64,000 nt of DNA, taken from positions 1 through 64,000 of the forward strand of contig NZ_BBRE01000004.1 in the NCBI RefSeq assembly GCF_000975115.1, read 5' to 3'. Below, one piece after another: positions 52,668 to 61,315 of the stretch. This DNA comes from Demequina oxidasica. Lineage in GTDB: Bacteria > Actinomycetota > Actinomycetes > Actinomycetales > Demequinaceae. The position numbers and the translations under genes are program-made. Each line of letters begins with the position of its first letter. The stretch's first letter is position 1. The notes beneath the pieces were generated by a model that did no database searches, was not told where the DNA came from, and was given only the letters and a program-made list of their open reading frames with translations.

Positions 52668-53528
52668 ATGAATTGGTGGGAATCGATCGTCCTCGGAATC
52701 GTCCAGGGCCTGACGGAGTTCTTGCCGATCTCCTCCAGCGCCCACATCCGGGCCATCGGTCCGCTGTTGCCCAGTGGCGGCGACCCAGGTGCGGCCTTTA
52801 CCGCCATCATTCAGATTGGTACTGAGGCCGCGGTGCTGCTGTTTTTCCGCAAGGACATCGTGCGGATCATCAGCGCGTGGATTAACGCGTTGCGCGGCAG
52901 GGACGGCTCTGACCGGCGCGCGCGCCTGGGTGCACACAACCCGGATGCGCGCTTGGGGTGGTGGGTCATCATCGGCTCGTTCCCCATCGTGGTACTTGGC
53001 CTGCTGTTCCAGACTCAAATCGAGACCACTCTGCGCAACCTCTATCTCACTGCGATCACGCTCGCACTGTTTGGCCTGGTACTCGGCTGGGCAGACAAGG
53101 TTGGAGCCAAGAAACGAGAATTGTCCGAGCTCACGGGCAAAGACGCGGTCCTGCTTGGGCTGGCGCAGGCGGCAGCCCTCATACCCGGAGTCTCGCGCTC
53201 GGGCGGCACCATCTCGATGGGTCTGTTCCTGGGGCTCACCCGCGAGGCGGCCGCACGGTATTCATTCCTGTTGGCAATCCCCGCGGTCCTCGGTTCGGGG
53301 CTCTATCAGGCGGCCAGTAACTACCAGGAGATCACCGCGACCGGCGGAGTGGGCTGGGCTAACACCATCTTGGCTGCCGTCGTCGCATTCGTTGTGGGAT
53401 ACATCGTGATCGTGTGGTTCCTTAAGTTGATCACGAACCACTCGTTTATGCCGTTCGTGGTCTACCGGTTGGGCTTTGCCGCGGTCATCGTGGCGCTGCT
53501 CGCCACGGGCACGATCGCCGCGACCTAG
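52668..53528 (+). CDS. uppP: Undecaprenyl-diphosphatase
   Basis: 286 aa, about eight membrane helices, recycles undecaprenyl pyrophosphate for cell-wall synthesis; overproduction gives bacitracin resistance. The active-site motifs are QGLTEFLPISSSAH (residues ~14-27) and PGVSRSGGTISMGLFLG. Start at ATG 52668, 7 nt after TACTGT (52655-52660), again the leaderless pattern. It is convergent with the PAC2 gene, 11 nt apart. Confidence 0.95.
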   Translation: MNWWESIVLGIVQGLTEFLPISSSAHIRAIGPLLPSGGDPGAAFTAIIQIGTEAAVLLFFRKDIVRIISAWINALRGRDGSDRRARLGAHNPDARLGWWVIIGSFPIVVLGLLFQTQIETTLRNLYLTAITLALFGLVLGWADKVGAKKRELSELTGKDAVLLGLAQAAALIPGVSRSGGTISMGLFLGLTREAAARYSFLLAIPAVLGSGLYQAASNYQEITATGGVGWANTILAAVVAFVVGYIVIVWFLKLITNHSFMPFVVYRLGFAAVIVALLATGTIAAT

Positions 53529-53539
53529 CCGGTTCGGAA

Positions 53540-54403
53540 CTACTTGTTGGGTCCGCCATCGCGTCGGCGGAGGAACTGCTCGAACTCGGCGGCGATGGCG
53601 TCTCCAGAGGCCTCGGGAAGGCTAGTCTCGTCCATCAATTCCTCGAGTTGCTTGACGTGCTCAGCCACCTCCTCGTCCTCCTCGGCGAGTTCGTCCGCGC
53701 CGCGCTGCCAGGCCTCGGCCTCGTACGGCAAGTCCGCGAGGTCGATCGGCTCGCCAATGAAACGCTCCAACTGACCCAGCAACGCCATGGTGCCCTTGGG
53801 GCTGGGCGGGTGACCCACGTAGTGGGGAATGCCGACCCACATCGACAGCACTCGGATCCCGCGCAGGCTCGCCTCGTGTCCCAGCACGCCAAGAATGCCA
53901 GTGGGGCCGTCGTAGTCAGACCGCTCCAGGTCAAAGCGCTGGCGCGCCTCGGCGTCCTCGCTGGTAACGAACGTGGGAAGCGGGCGTGTGTGTGGAGCGT
54001 CGACCAGCAGCGCGCCGCACGTGATTAACGTCGTTACGCCTAGATCCGCCGCGTGGTCCAGGATCTCACCCGCAAAGCCGCGCCACCGCATGGATGGCTC
54101 GATGCCGCGCACGAGTGCGAGTTTGCGGTCCGAGTCCCAAGGGCCCGACGTAGTAGAGACGATGGTGCCGGGCCACGACACCACTCGGTCTCCTGACGGC
54201 AGCCGCGAGATGGTCGGTCGATTCACCTGGAAGTCGTGATATTTCTCGGAGTCGAGGGTCGCGTACTCGCCTGCGTTCCACCCCTGTACGAGGTGGTCAA
54301 GCGCGGCAGAGGCCGCCGACCCAGCATCATTCCAGCCCTCGAAGGCGGCGATCATGATCGACTCGTTGCGACCAAGCGTCAATGGGTCATTCTCGCTACT
54401 CAT
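53540..54403 (-). CDS. PAC2 family protein
   Basis: 287 aa. It has the fold pattern of the proteasome-assembly-chaperone 2 family (FEGWNDAGSAASAALDHL ... GALLVDAPHTRPLPTF ... GILGVLGHEASLRGIRVLSMWVGIPHYVG). The bacterial function is unclear; the M. tuberculosis homologue (Rv2125) sits in the same extended neighbourhood. The C-terminal ~70 residues are acidic and helical. TAGGCT (minus strand, 54410-54415) lies 6 nt before the ATG. Confidence 0.9.
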   Translation of the reverse strand: MSSENDPLTLGRNESIMIAAFEGWNDAGSAASAALDHLVQGWNAGEYATLDSEKYHDFQVNRPTISRLPSGDRVVSWPGTIVSTTSGPWDSDRKLALVRGIEPSMRWRGFAGEILDHAADLGVTTLITCGALLVDAPHTRPLPTFVTSEDAEARQRFDLERSDYDGPTGILGVLGHEASLRGIRVLSMWVGIPHYVGHPPSPKGTMALLGQLERFIGEPIDLADLPYEAEAWQRGADELAEEDEEVAEHVKQLEELMDETSLPEASGDAIAAEFEQFLRRRDGGPNK

Positions 54404-54409
54404 GCGCCC

Positions 54410-54419
54410 AGCCTAGACT
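54410..54419. promoter_or_regulatory. Overlapping divergent -10 elements (PAC2 and HAD genes)
   Basis: TAGGCT on the minus strand (54410-54415) and TAGACT on the plus strand (54414-54419) overlap by two bases. Each points to a start codon, 6 nt away for PAC2 and 9 nt for the HAD gene. The two polymerases cannot bind at once, so the genes may exclude each other. Confidence 0.5.
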
Positions 54420-54428
54420 TAAGCGCCT

Positions 54429-55121
54429 ATGAACTCTTCACCCGTGCGCCCTGCCGCCGTCCTCTGGGATCTCGATGGCACCCTTATTGACTCCGAGCCC
54501 TACTGGATCGCTGCAGAAAAAGAACTCGCGTCGCGATTCGGAGTTGAGTGGACTGACCAGGATGGATTGCAGCTGGTCGGCAACCCGCTGACGGTCTCCG
54601 CGCGGGTTCTACAGGAACACGGCGTCGACATGAGCGTCAAGGACATCATCGAGTACCTGTTGCGCCGCGTCACCGATGACGTGCGCGCGCACACCCCTTG
54701 GCAGCAGGACGCTCGTGAGTTGCTCGACCTGGTGGTGAGCGCAGGCATTCCGTGCGCTCTGGTCACCATGTCTTATTCGTCGTTGGCTAAGGCGGCGATC
54801 ACGCGGATTCCCGATGCTTTTGCGGCCGTGGTGACCGGCGACGAGGTCACGCACGGAAAACCTCACCCCGAGTCGTTCCTCCTGGCGGCGGAGCGCCTCG
54901 GTGTCCCGATCTCCGACTGCGTGGCTATCGAGGACTCGCCGTCGGGTGTCGCGGCGGCCCACGCCTCGGGAGCGCACACGATCGCTGTGAGGCGTCTTAC
55001 GCCCTTGACAGACGCGCGCCCCGGCCTCAGCCGCGTGCGAAGCCTTCACGGCATCGGCCTAGACGAATTGGCCGAGATTGCGGGTGGCCGCATGATCGAC
55101 CAACTCGGTTCGGACAACTAG
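54429..55121 (+). CDS. HAD family hydrolase (beta-phosphoglucomutase-like)
   Basis: 230 aa. Motif I WDLDGTLIDSEPYW at residues 10-23, motif III with GKPHPESFLLAAERLG, motif IV IEDSPSGVAAAHASG. The cap is alpha-helical (type C1), as in phosphatases and phosphoglucomutases. The substrate is unknown. It ends 2 nt before the stop of the convergent nuclease gene. Confidence 0.9.
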   Translation: MNSSPVRPAAVLWDLDGTLIDSEPYWIAAEKELASRFGVEWTDQDGLQLVGNPLTVSARVLQEHGVDMSVKDIIEYLLRRVTDDVRAHTPWQQDARELLDLVVSAGIPCALVTMSYSSLAKAAITRIPDAFAAVVTGDEVTHGKPHPESFLLAAERLGVPISDCVAIEDSPSGVAAAHASGAHTIAVRRLTPLTDARPGLSRVRSLHGIGLDELAEIAGGRMIDQLGSDN

Positions 55122-55123
55122 CG

Positions 55124-56050
55124 TCAGCCTGTTGCGTCGACCTTGACGCCGAGCGAGCGTTCCACCGCCGCGGCATCCAGCGGGGGAGGCGTGCCGCCGA
55201 ATTCGGGGCACAGCGACTGGAAGTTGCACCAACCGCACAGTTTGGACTTCTTGGGCCTGAACTGACCCGCGCGTGCGGCAGCCGAGATGTCGTTCCACAG
55301 TTCACGAATCTCAAACTCAACCTTCTCCAGGTCACCGGCGTCCGGGCGCAGCTCAATGGTGCCGCCGTCACGCAGGAATAGCAGTTGCAGCAGCGCGGGG
55401 CGGCGTCCCCGGAGCCGCTCCACGAGCAGCGCGTAGAACCGCATTTGGAAGTGCTCCTTGGTCGAGTACTGCGGCAGCGGCTTCTTGCCTGTCTTGTAGT
55501 CGATGAGCCGGATGGCGCCATCAGGCGCGACATCCACTCGGTCGATGAAGCCGCGCAACAGCGGGCCGTCCTCGAGCTGAAACTCGACGAACTCCTCGCG
55601 TGCCGCTGGCTCGAGTCGTTGCGGGTTCTCGAGCCTGAAATATGTAGCGAGCCGTTCGTTGCCGGTCGCGAACCAGGTCCTGAGCGCGGCATCGTCAGCG
55701 TGCAGCTCTGCCAGGTCGGCCTGCTTGGCGAGCATCTCCTGCCACTTGGGCTCCACCATCGCCGATGCCGCCTCCAGGGTGCGTTCACCCGCGGGAAGGT
55801 CGTAGAGGTCCTCGAGCACGGCGTGCACCAGCGTTCCTAGCGTGGCCGCCGGCGAGGGCGGTTCAGGCACCTTGTCGACCAGGCGCAGGCGGAACATCAG
55901 CGGGCACTGACGAAAGTCGCCGGCGCGCGAGGGCGACAGTGCCGGCTTGCGCGGGCCTCTGCCACGCGCGGACTTGGCGGGGGCGGTCACGGCCACGATC
56001 GCATCGGCTTCATGGTGCTCGGTGCCGGTCGGTTTTGTGGTGTCACTCAT
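55124..56050 (-). CDS. RecB-like PD-(D/E)XK nuclease with Fe-S cluster motif
   Basis: 308 aa. The motifs GTLVHAVLEDL, GFIDRVDVAPDG and IRLIDYKTGKK define the RecB-type nuclease (Cas4/AddB-like). Cys residues are at FRQCPLMF and C-x2-C-x5-C (KLCGWCNFQSLCPEF), the four-cysteine arrangement that staples a [4Fe-4S] cluster in AddB and Cas4. It corresponds to the RecB-family exonuclease (Rv2119) next to trmI in M. tuberculosis. Start at 56050: TACTGT on the minus strand (56057-56062) ends 6 nt upstream; upstream in-frame residues look non-coding. Confidence 0.9.
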   Translation of the reverse strand: MSDTTKPTGTEHHEADAIVAVTAPAKSARGRGPRKPALSPSRAGDFRQCPLMFRLRLVDKVPEPPSPAATLGTLVHAVLEDLYDLPAGERTLEAASAMVEPKWQEMLAKQADLAELHADDAALRTWFATGNERLATYFRLENPQRLEPAAREEFVEFQLEDGPLLRGFIDRVDVAPDGAIRLIDYKTGKKPLPQYSTKEHFQMRFYALLVERLRGRRPALLQLLFLRDGGTIELRPDAGDLEKVEFEIRELWNDISAAARAGQFRPKKSKLCGWCNFQSLCPEFGGTPPPLDAAAVERSLGVKVDATG

Positions 56051-56170
56051 GCCACCACAGTAGGACGGCGAGGTGACATCCGGGCTGAGGCCGCCCGGAG
56101 AACTCGGGCCAGGGTCGCCGAAGATCGAGCGGGAGACTGAATAGGCCCCGCGACCATCTACGGTGGACAC

Positions 56171-57280
56171 ATGGCAGATCAGAATCAGGGCACCCGCGGT
56201 ATCTCCTTTGGTCGGGTGCTCGGCGCGCGTGTCGTGGTCCAGCCCTCGACCCTCGTGATGCTCGTGATCCTCGCGTTCCTGCTGAGTTCGTCCGACGACG
56301 GCATCACCCGGCGCGGCTTCACGATTGGCCTGATTCTGGCCGCCGCGCTCATCGTCTCCGTGTTCCTCCACGAGGTCGCCCACGCAATCGCCGCCCGCGC
56401 GTTCAATCGCGATGTTCACGAGATTGTCCTCACGCTGTGGGGTGGCCACACCTCGTTCGACTCGCGCAATCTCACCCCCCTCGTCAATGGCGTGGTCTCA
56501 CTCGCGGGTCCCTTCGCCAATCTCTTGATCGCCGGCGTGGTCGCTCTCGAGTTGCAGGTCACCACGCCGGGCGGACTCCTGGGCGCTGCGCTGTGGTGGG
56601 TGGTGTGGGCCAACCTGCTGCTCGCCGCTTTCAACGCGCTTCCCGGAATTCCGATGGACGGCGGCCGCGTTTTGGAGGCAATCGTCTGGGGCGCCACCAA
56701 AAACCGTAACCGCGGCACCATGGTCGCCGCCTGGGCCGGCCGCGTCGTCGCGATCGGCGTCCTCGTGTTCGCGATTGGCGTGCCCTTCCTGCGCGGCTAC
56801 ACGCCCAGCATCTTCAGCATGCTGTGGGGTGTCCTGATCTTTGGCTTGCTCTGGCCTGCGGCATCGAACGCCCTTAAGGCGGCCAAGACCATGTCCCGGG
56901 TGGACAGCATCGGCGCCCGGTCGCTCATGGTGACGGCCGTCCCCATCCCGTTCGCCGCCACCGTCCACGAAGCCGCGGAGCTCGCCGCCCGCGCCGGAGC
57001 CCTCGAAGTGGTCGTTCTCGCGGCGGACCGCGCGCCGGCGGGGCACTTCCCGGTGTCACTCATCGATGCCGTGCCGGAGTCCGAGCGCGCACACACGCAC
57101 TTGCAGTCCGTCACCATGCCCATGCCGCGCGGGGCGGAGATGAGCCCGGACCTCCAGGGTCGCGAGTTCGTCAACTTCTTGCAGCAGTGGTGGGGCAAGA
57201 CCGAGGTGTGGGCCGTCGTCGAACACGGCCACGTCATCGGCGTCGTGCGAGCCCAGGACGTGCAGGGAGCCCTGCAGTAA
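56171..57280 (+). CDS. Site-2 protease family (M50) metalloprotease
   Basis: 369 aa intramembrane zinc protease. HEVAH at residues 67-71 (HExxH), second metal motif NALPGIPMDGGRVLEA near 160, several helices, and a C-terminal soluble part that resembles a CBS-type domain (SLMVTAVPIPFAAT...). It cuts transmembrane substrates such as anti-sigma factors; target unknown. TACGGT (56159-56164) ends 6 nt before ATG 56171, so leaderless. The next gene starts after 19 nt. Confidence 0.92.
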   Translation: MADQNQGTRGISFGRVLGARVVVQPSTLVMLVILAFLLSSSDDGITRRGFTIGLILAAALIVSVFLHEVAHAIAARAFNRDVHEIVLTLWGGHTSFDSRNLTPLVNGVVSLAGPFANLLIAGVVALELQVTTPGGLLGAALWWVVWANLLLAAFNALPGIPMDGGRVLEAIVWGATKNRNRGTMVAAWAGRVVAIGVLVFAIGVPFLRGYTPSIFSMLWGVLIFGLLWPAASNALKAAKTMSRVDSIGARSLMVTAVPIPFAATVHEAAELAARAGALEVVVLAADRAPAGHFPVSLIDAVPESERAHTHLQSVTMPMPRGAEMSPDLQGREFVNFLQQWWGKTEVWAVVEHGHVIGVVRAQDVQGALQ

Positions 57281-57299
57281 CGCGCCCTAGACTGGGCGC

Positions 57300-58334
57300 A
57301 TGACTTCACCGACCTCAGCGCCCACCGGCGCCGACCAGCGCCGCGGACCCCTCCGCGTAGGCGACCGCGTCCAATTGACCGATGCCAAGGGACGCCACCA
57401 CACCATCACCCTCATCGCGGGTAAGACTTTTCATACGCACCGCGGCCAGTTCACGCACGACGATCTGATCGGTCAGCCCGAAGGCACCGTGATCCGCAAC
57501 ACCGCCGGGGTGGACTACCTGGTGCTGCGCCCGCTGCTCAGCGACCTGGTGCTATCCATGCCGCGCGGAGCCGCCGTGATCTACCCCAAGGACGCCGGCC
57601 AGATCATTCAGATGGCTGACATCTACCCGGGGGCGCGCGTAGTCGAGGCCGGCGTGGGCTCCGGCGCGCTCACCATGTCGCTCCTGCGTGCAGTGGGCGA
57701 CGGCGGAGAGCTGATCTCGATCGAGCGTCGCGAGGACTTCGCGGACATCGCCCGGGCCAACGTCGAATCCCACTTTGGTGGTCCGCACCCCGCGTGGCGC
57801 TTGGAGATCGGCGACTTCGCTGACCAGGTGGCATTGGTCGCCGAGCCCGGCACCGTGGACCGCGTCATCCTCGACATGCTCGCACCGTGGGAAAACATCG
57901 AGGCCGCGGCTGATGCGCTGGCTCCCGGCGGCGTGTTCCTCGCCTACGTCGCGACGGCCACTCAGATGTCTCGCCTCGCGGAGGACCTGCGCGACCACGG
58001 CGGCTTCACCGAGCCGCACGCGTGGGAGAACCTGCTGCGCACCTGGCACCTCGAGGGCTTGTCCGTACGCCCCGATCACCGCATGATTGGCCACACCGGC
58101 TTCCTGATGACCGCCCGCCGCATGGCTCCCGGCGTGGACGCCCCGCTGCGTCACCGCCGCCCCGCCAAGGGCGCCTACCCGACCGCGGATGCCGAATGGA
58201 CGCCCGAGGATCTGGGCGAGCGCCCTGTGAGTGAGAAGAAGATCCGCAAGGTGCGCCGCGGCGCGCTCGACGCGACGCCCACGACAGACGCGACGACCGA
58301 TGCTGAGACGACTATGGCAGGAGAGGACAGCTGA
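57300..58334 (+). CDS. trmI: tRNA (adenine-58-N1)-methyltransferase TrmI
   Basis: 344 aa. A beta-barrel N-terminal domain is followed by the SAM-binding GVGSGALTMSLLRAVGD motif and VILDMLAPWEN, as in Rv2118c. It methylates A58 of tRNA. TAGACT (57288-57293) ends 6 nt before ATG 57300 (leaderless pattern). Its stop overlaps the ARC start (TGATG), as in mycobacterial trmI-mpa. A C-terminal tail of about 60 residues is disordered. Confidence 0.94.
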   Translation: MTSPTSAPTGADQRRGPLRVGDRVQLTDAKGRHHTITLIAGKTFHTHRGQFTHDDLIGQPEGTVIRNTAGVDYLVLRPLLSDLVLSMPRGAAVIYPKDAGQIIQMADIYPGARVVEAGVGSGALTMSLLRAVGDGGELISIERREDFADIARANVESHFGGPHPAWRLEIGDFADQVALVAEPGTVDRVILDMLAPWENIEAAADALAPGGVFLAYVATATQMSRLAEDLRDHGGFTEPHAWENLLRTWHLEGLSVRPDHRMIGHTGFLMTARRMAPGVDAPLRHRRPAKGAYPTADAEWTPEDLGERPVSEKKIRKVRRGALDATPTTDATTDAETTMAGEDS

Positions 58335-59743
58335 TGGTGGCAGAGGGCCAGGACAAGCTCGCGACCGCCGAGCGTCAGAACCGTGAACTGCAGCGCCTGC
58401 TGACCTTGGCGCGCGACCAGCTGGGCGAGATGAAGGTCAAGCTCGCCGAGGCATCGGCGCCGCCGCAGACGTTCGCCACCTTCGTGAAGTGGGCGGGTGA
58501 GCACGCGGACATCGTCTCGAGTGGCCGCCGCATGCGCGTCACCGTGCTGCCGTCACTGGGCAAGAACCTGGAGCCAGGGGACGAGGTGCTGCTCAACGCC
58601 ATGATGGTGGTGGTCGGTACCGCGGAGCCCGAGCGCGCCGGCCAGGCGGCGATTGTCCGCGAGGTGATCGATGCGGACCGCGTGTTGGTGGTCTCGCGTG
58701 GCGAGGACGAGCGCATTGTCATCATGATCGGCGGCGACGCCCGCTCGCGCGTGTCCGAGGGTGACACCGTCATCATCGACCCGCGCACCGGCTTTGCCTC
58801 GGAGAAGGTGGACCGCAGCGGTGTCGAGGCGCTCATGCTCGAAGAGGTGCCTGACGTGGACTACCGCGCGATCGGTGGCCTGGGCGCGCAGATCGAGCGC
58901 ATCCGCGACGCGATCGAATTGCCTATCCGTCATCCCGAGCTGTACATCGAACATGACTTGCGCCCGCCGCGTGGGCTGCTGCTGTACGGCCCTCCGGGCT
59001 GCGGCAAGACGTTGATCGCCAAGGCCGTCGCACACTCGTTGGGTGAGGCCGTGGGCGCGGACCGTTCCTACTTCCTTTCCGTCAAGGGCCCGGAGCTCCT
59101 CAACAAGTACGTGGGCGAGACCGAGCGGTACATTCGCACCATCTTTGAGCGCGCCCGTTCCAAGGCGTCCTCCGGCGCTCCCGTGGTGGTGTTCTTTGAC
59201 GAGATGGATGCACTGTTCCGTTCGCGTGGCTCCGGCGTGAGCTCCGACATGGAAACCACCATCGTCCCTCAGCTCCTCACCGAGCTGGACGGAGTCGAGG
59301 GGCTCAGCAACGTGATTGTGATCGGAGCCTCCAACCGTGAGGACATGATCGATCCGGCCATCCTGCGCCCCGGCCGCCTAGACGTAAAGATAGAGGTCTC
59401 GCGACCCGGCCCTGCGTCCGCGGCCGACATCTTCAGCAAGTACCTGACCGCATCGGTGCCGATGGCCCCCAGCGAACTCGCCCAGCACGGCGACGATGCT
59501 GTGGCGACGGCGCGCGCGCTCAACGCCGTGGCGGTCGACACGCTGTTCGCCCACCCGGACACCCCCGAGTACGTCTCGGGTGCGCTGATCCGCAACGTCG
59601 TGGACCGCGCAAAGACGGGGGCCATCAAGTCGCTGATCTCCGGCGGCGAGCGCGGCATCACCGCGGCTCACTTACGCCAGGCGTGCGACCAGGAACTGGT
59701 CGAGGCGCGTGCCGTAGCAGCTGGCTCGCTGGCGGGGGAGTAG
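58334..59743 (+). CDS. arc: ARC/Mpa AAA+ ATPase, short C-terminus lacking the proteasome-docking tail
   Basis: 469 aa, against about 520-610 usual for the family. Order: N-terminal coiled coil (about 7-40) that binds Pup, OB domains (50-165), AAA+ domain with Walker A GPPGCGKT (219-226) and Walker B VVFFDEMD (285-292). The protein ends ...ACDQELVEARAVAAGSLAGE, just after the AAA small subdomain; mycobacterial Mpa carries about 50 more residues ending in GQYL that docks on the 20S core. The sequence after the stop is dop in another frame, so no frameshift is evident. It probably unfolds pupylated substrates without a proteasome. Confidence 0.93.
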   Translation: MVAEGQDKLATAERQNRELQRLLTLARDQLGEMKVKLAEASAPPQTFATFVKWAGEHADIVSSGRRMRVTVLPSLGKNLEPGDEVLLNAMMVVVGTAEPERAGQAAIVREVIDADRVLVVSRGEDERIVIMIGGDARSRVSEGDTVIIDPRTGFASEKVDRSGVEALMLEEVPDVDYRAIGGLGAQIERIRDAIELPIRHPELYIEHDLRPPRGLLLYGPPGCGKTLIAKAVAHSLGEAVGADRSYFLSVKGPELLNKYVGETERYIRTIFERARSKASSGAPVVVFFDEMDALFRSRGSGVSSDMETTIVPQLLTELDGVEGLSNVIVIGASNREDMIDPAILRPGRLDVKIEVSRPGPASAADIFSKYLTASVPMAPSELAQHGDDAVATARALNAVAVDTLFAHPDTPEYVSGALIRNVVDRAKTGAIKSLISGGERGITAAHLRQACDQELVEARAVAAGSLAGE

Positions 59744-59746
59744 CCC

Positions 59747-61306
59747 GTGGAGGTGGAGGACGCAGCAGGTGGACTCGGTGCCGCACGCGTGATGGGGATC
59801 GAGACCGAATACGGCATCACCAACCCGGACCGCTCCGGCGCCAACCCCATTCTGATGTCCTCACGACTGGTGCAGGCCTGCCGTGCGTGGGCAGGGCAGT
59901 CCACCACCCGGTGGGACTACGGCGGCGAGGATCCACTGCAGGATCAGCGCGGTATGCGGAGATCGCGGGCGTCCGCGACCTCGGACATGCTGACCGACGC
60001 CACGGAGTATGACGAGGCGGTGCAGGCCGTCACGCTGCGCAGGCGCCGCGGCTCGTGGGAGGACCCCGCGCACCTCAACGCGGTTCTCGCCAACGGCGCG
60101 CGCTTCTACGTGGATCATGCGCATCCCGAGTACTCGGGCCCCGAGGTGAGCAACGCGCGCGACGCCGTGTTGTGGGACCGCGCCGGCGACGCGATCGCGC
60201 TCGCGGCCACGGTCGAGTACGAGCGTGAGGAGGATGAGCGGGTCGCGCTGTACAAGAACAACGTGGACGGCAAAGGAGCGAGCTACGGCACGCACGAGAA
60301 TTTCCTGATCCGCCGCGACACTGACTTTGACGACGTCATCAACCACCTCACCCCGCACCTGGTCACCCGCCAGATATTCGCTGGCGCCGGCCGCGTCGGG
60401 ATCGGACAGCGTGGCGAAGTTGCCGGCTTCCAGATGTCCCAGCGCGCCGACTACATGGAAGCGGAGGTGGGCCTCGAGACCACGTTGCGCCGGCCCATCA
60501 TCAACACCCGTGACGAGCCGCACGCGGAGCGCAGCAAGTGGCGCCGCCTGCACGTGATCATCGGCGACGCCAACTGCATGGATGTGCCCATCCTGCTCAA
60601 GACCGGCACTACGGCGCTGGTGTTAGCCGCCATCGAGGCGGCAGACACGCGCCTGGGTGCCTGCGAACTGCGCGAGCCGGTGGGCGACGTCCAGCGAGTG
60701 TCGCGAGACCTGACGCTGCGTGCCCCACTGGAGCTAGCATCGGGCGAAACGGCCACGGCGCTGCAGATTCAGCGCGCCCTGTTGGAAATCTGCCGCACCT
60801 ACGTCGCGAGCGCCACTGACGCGTATGTGATTACTCGGTGGGAAAGCGTGCTCGACCTGCTGGACCGCGACATCTTTTCCGCCGCTCGCGAGGTGGAGTG
60901 GGTCGCCAAACTGCAACTGCTGGGCCGCATGCGCTCAAAGTACGCTCCCGTCGACGAACTGGGAGGGGTGCAGGAAGTGCCATGGGACGATGCGCGCCTC
61001 GCGGCAGCGGACGTGCAGTGGAGCCAGCTCGGCACGGGACTCGCTGCACGCCTCGAGCGTGCCGGATCCTTCGAGCGGGTGGTGTCCGACGAGGACGTCG
61101 CCGCGGCAATGCGCACTGCGCCCCGCGACACCCGGGCACGCCTGCGTGGAGACATGGTGGCCGCCCGACCGGACCTTCTCGACGCGGCCGGATGGTCCTC
61201 CGTGGTCCTCGACCGCGAGACCGAGCACGGCGACCTCGAGGTGGTCCACCTGGACGACCCGCTCGCCACCACGCACGCCCTTCTCGACTCCCTGATCGGG
61301 GGATAG
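59747..61306 (+). CDS. dop: Depupylase/deamidase Dop
   Basis: 519 aa, carboxylate-amine ligase fold related to glutamine synthetase. The N-terminal ATP-site motif is ARVMGIETEYGITNPDRSGAN, followed by the longer loop with LYKNNVDGKGASYGTHENFL. It removes Pup from substrates and, in organisms whose Pup ends in Gln, deamidates it. Here Pup already ends in Glu, so only depupylation is needed. GTG 59747 has GGGGAG upstream, 3 nt after the ARC stop. Confidence 0.94.
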   Translation: MEVEDAAGGLGAARVMGIETEYGITNPDRSGANPILMSSRLVQACRAWAGQSTTRWDYGGEDPLQDQRGMRRSRASATSDMLTDATEYDEAVQAVTLRRRRGSWEDPAHLNAVLANGARFYVDHAHPEYSGPEVSNARDAVLWDRAGDAIALAATVEYEREEDERVALYKNNVDGKGASYGTHENFLIRRDTDFDDVINHLTPHLVTRQIFAGAGRVGIGQRGEVAGFQMSQRADYMEAEVGLETTLRRPIINTRDEPHAERSKWRRLHVIIGDANCMDVPILLKTGTTALVLAAIEAADTRLGACELREPVGDVQRVSRDLTLRAPLELASGETATALQIQRALLEICRTYVASATDAYVITRWESVLDLLDRDIFSAAREVEWVAKLQLLGRMRSKYAPVDELGGVQEVPWDDARLAAADVQWSQLGTGLAARLERAGSFERVVSDEDVAAAMRTAPRDTRARLRGDMVAARPDLLDAAGWSSVVLDRETEHGDLEVVHLDDPLATTHALLDSLIGG

Positions 61307-61309
61307 ACT
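61304..61309 (+). promoter_or_regulatory. -10 element of pup
   Basis: TAGACT ends 6 nt before the pup ATG at 61316, within the 3' end of dop. There is no ribosome binding site, so pup may be transcribed independently as a leaderless mRNA, allowing more Pup than the enzymes. Confidence 0.6.
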
Positions 61310-61315
61310 CGGAAC

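Noticed and set aside
59747-61306. Second PafA
   Set aside because: The N-terminal GIETEYGITNPD block and position before pup fit Dop; the later gene has the PafA pattern.
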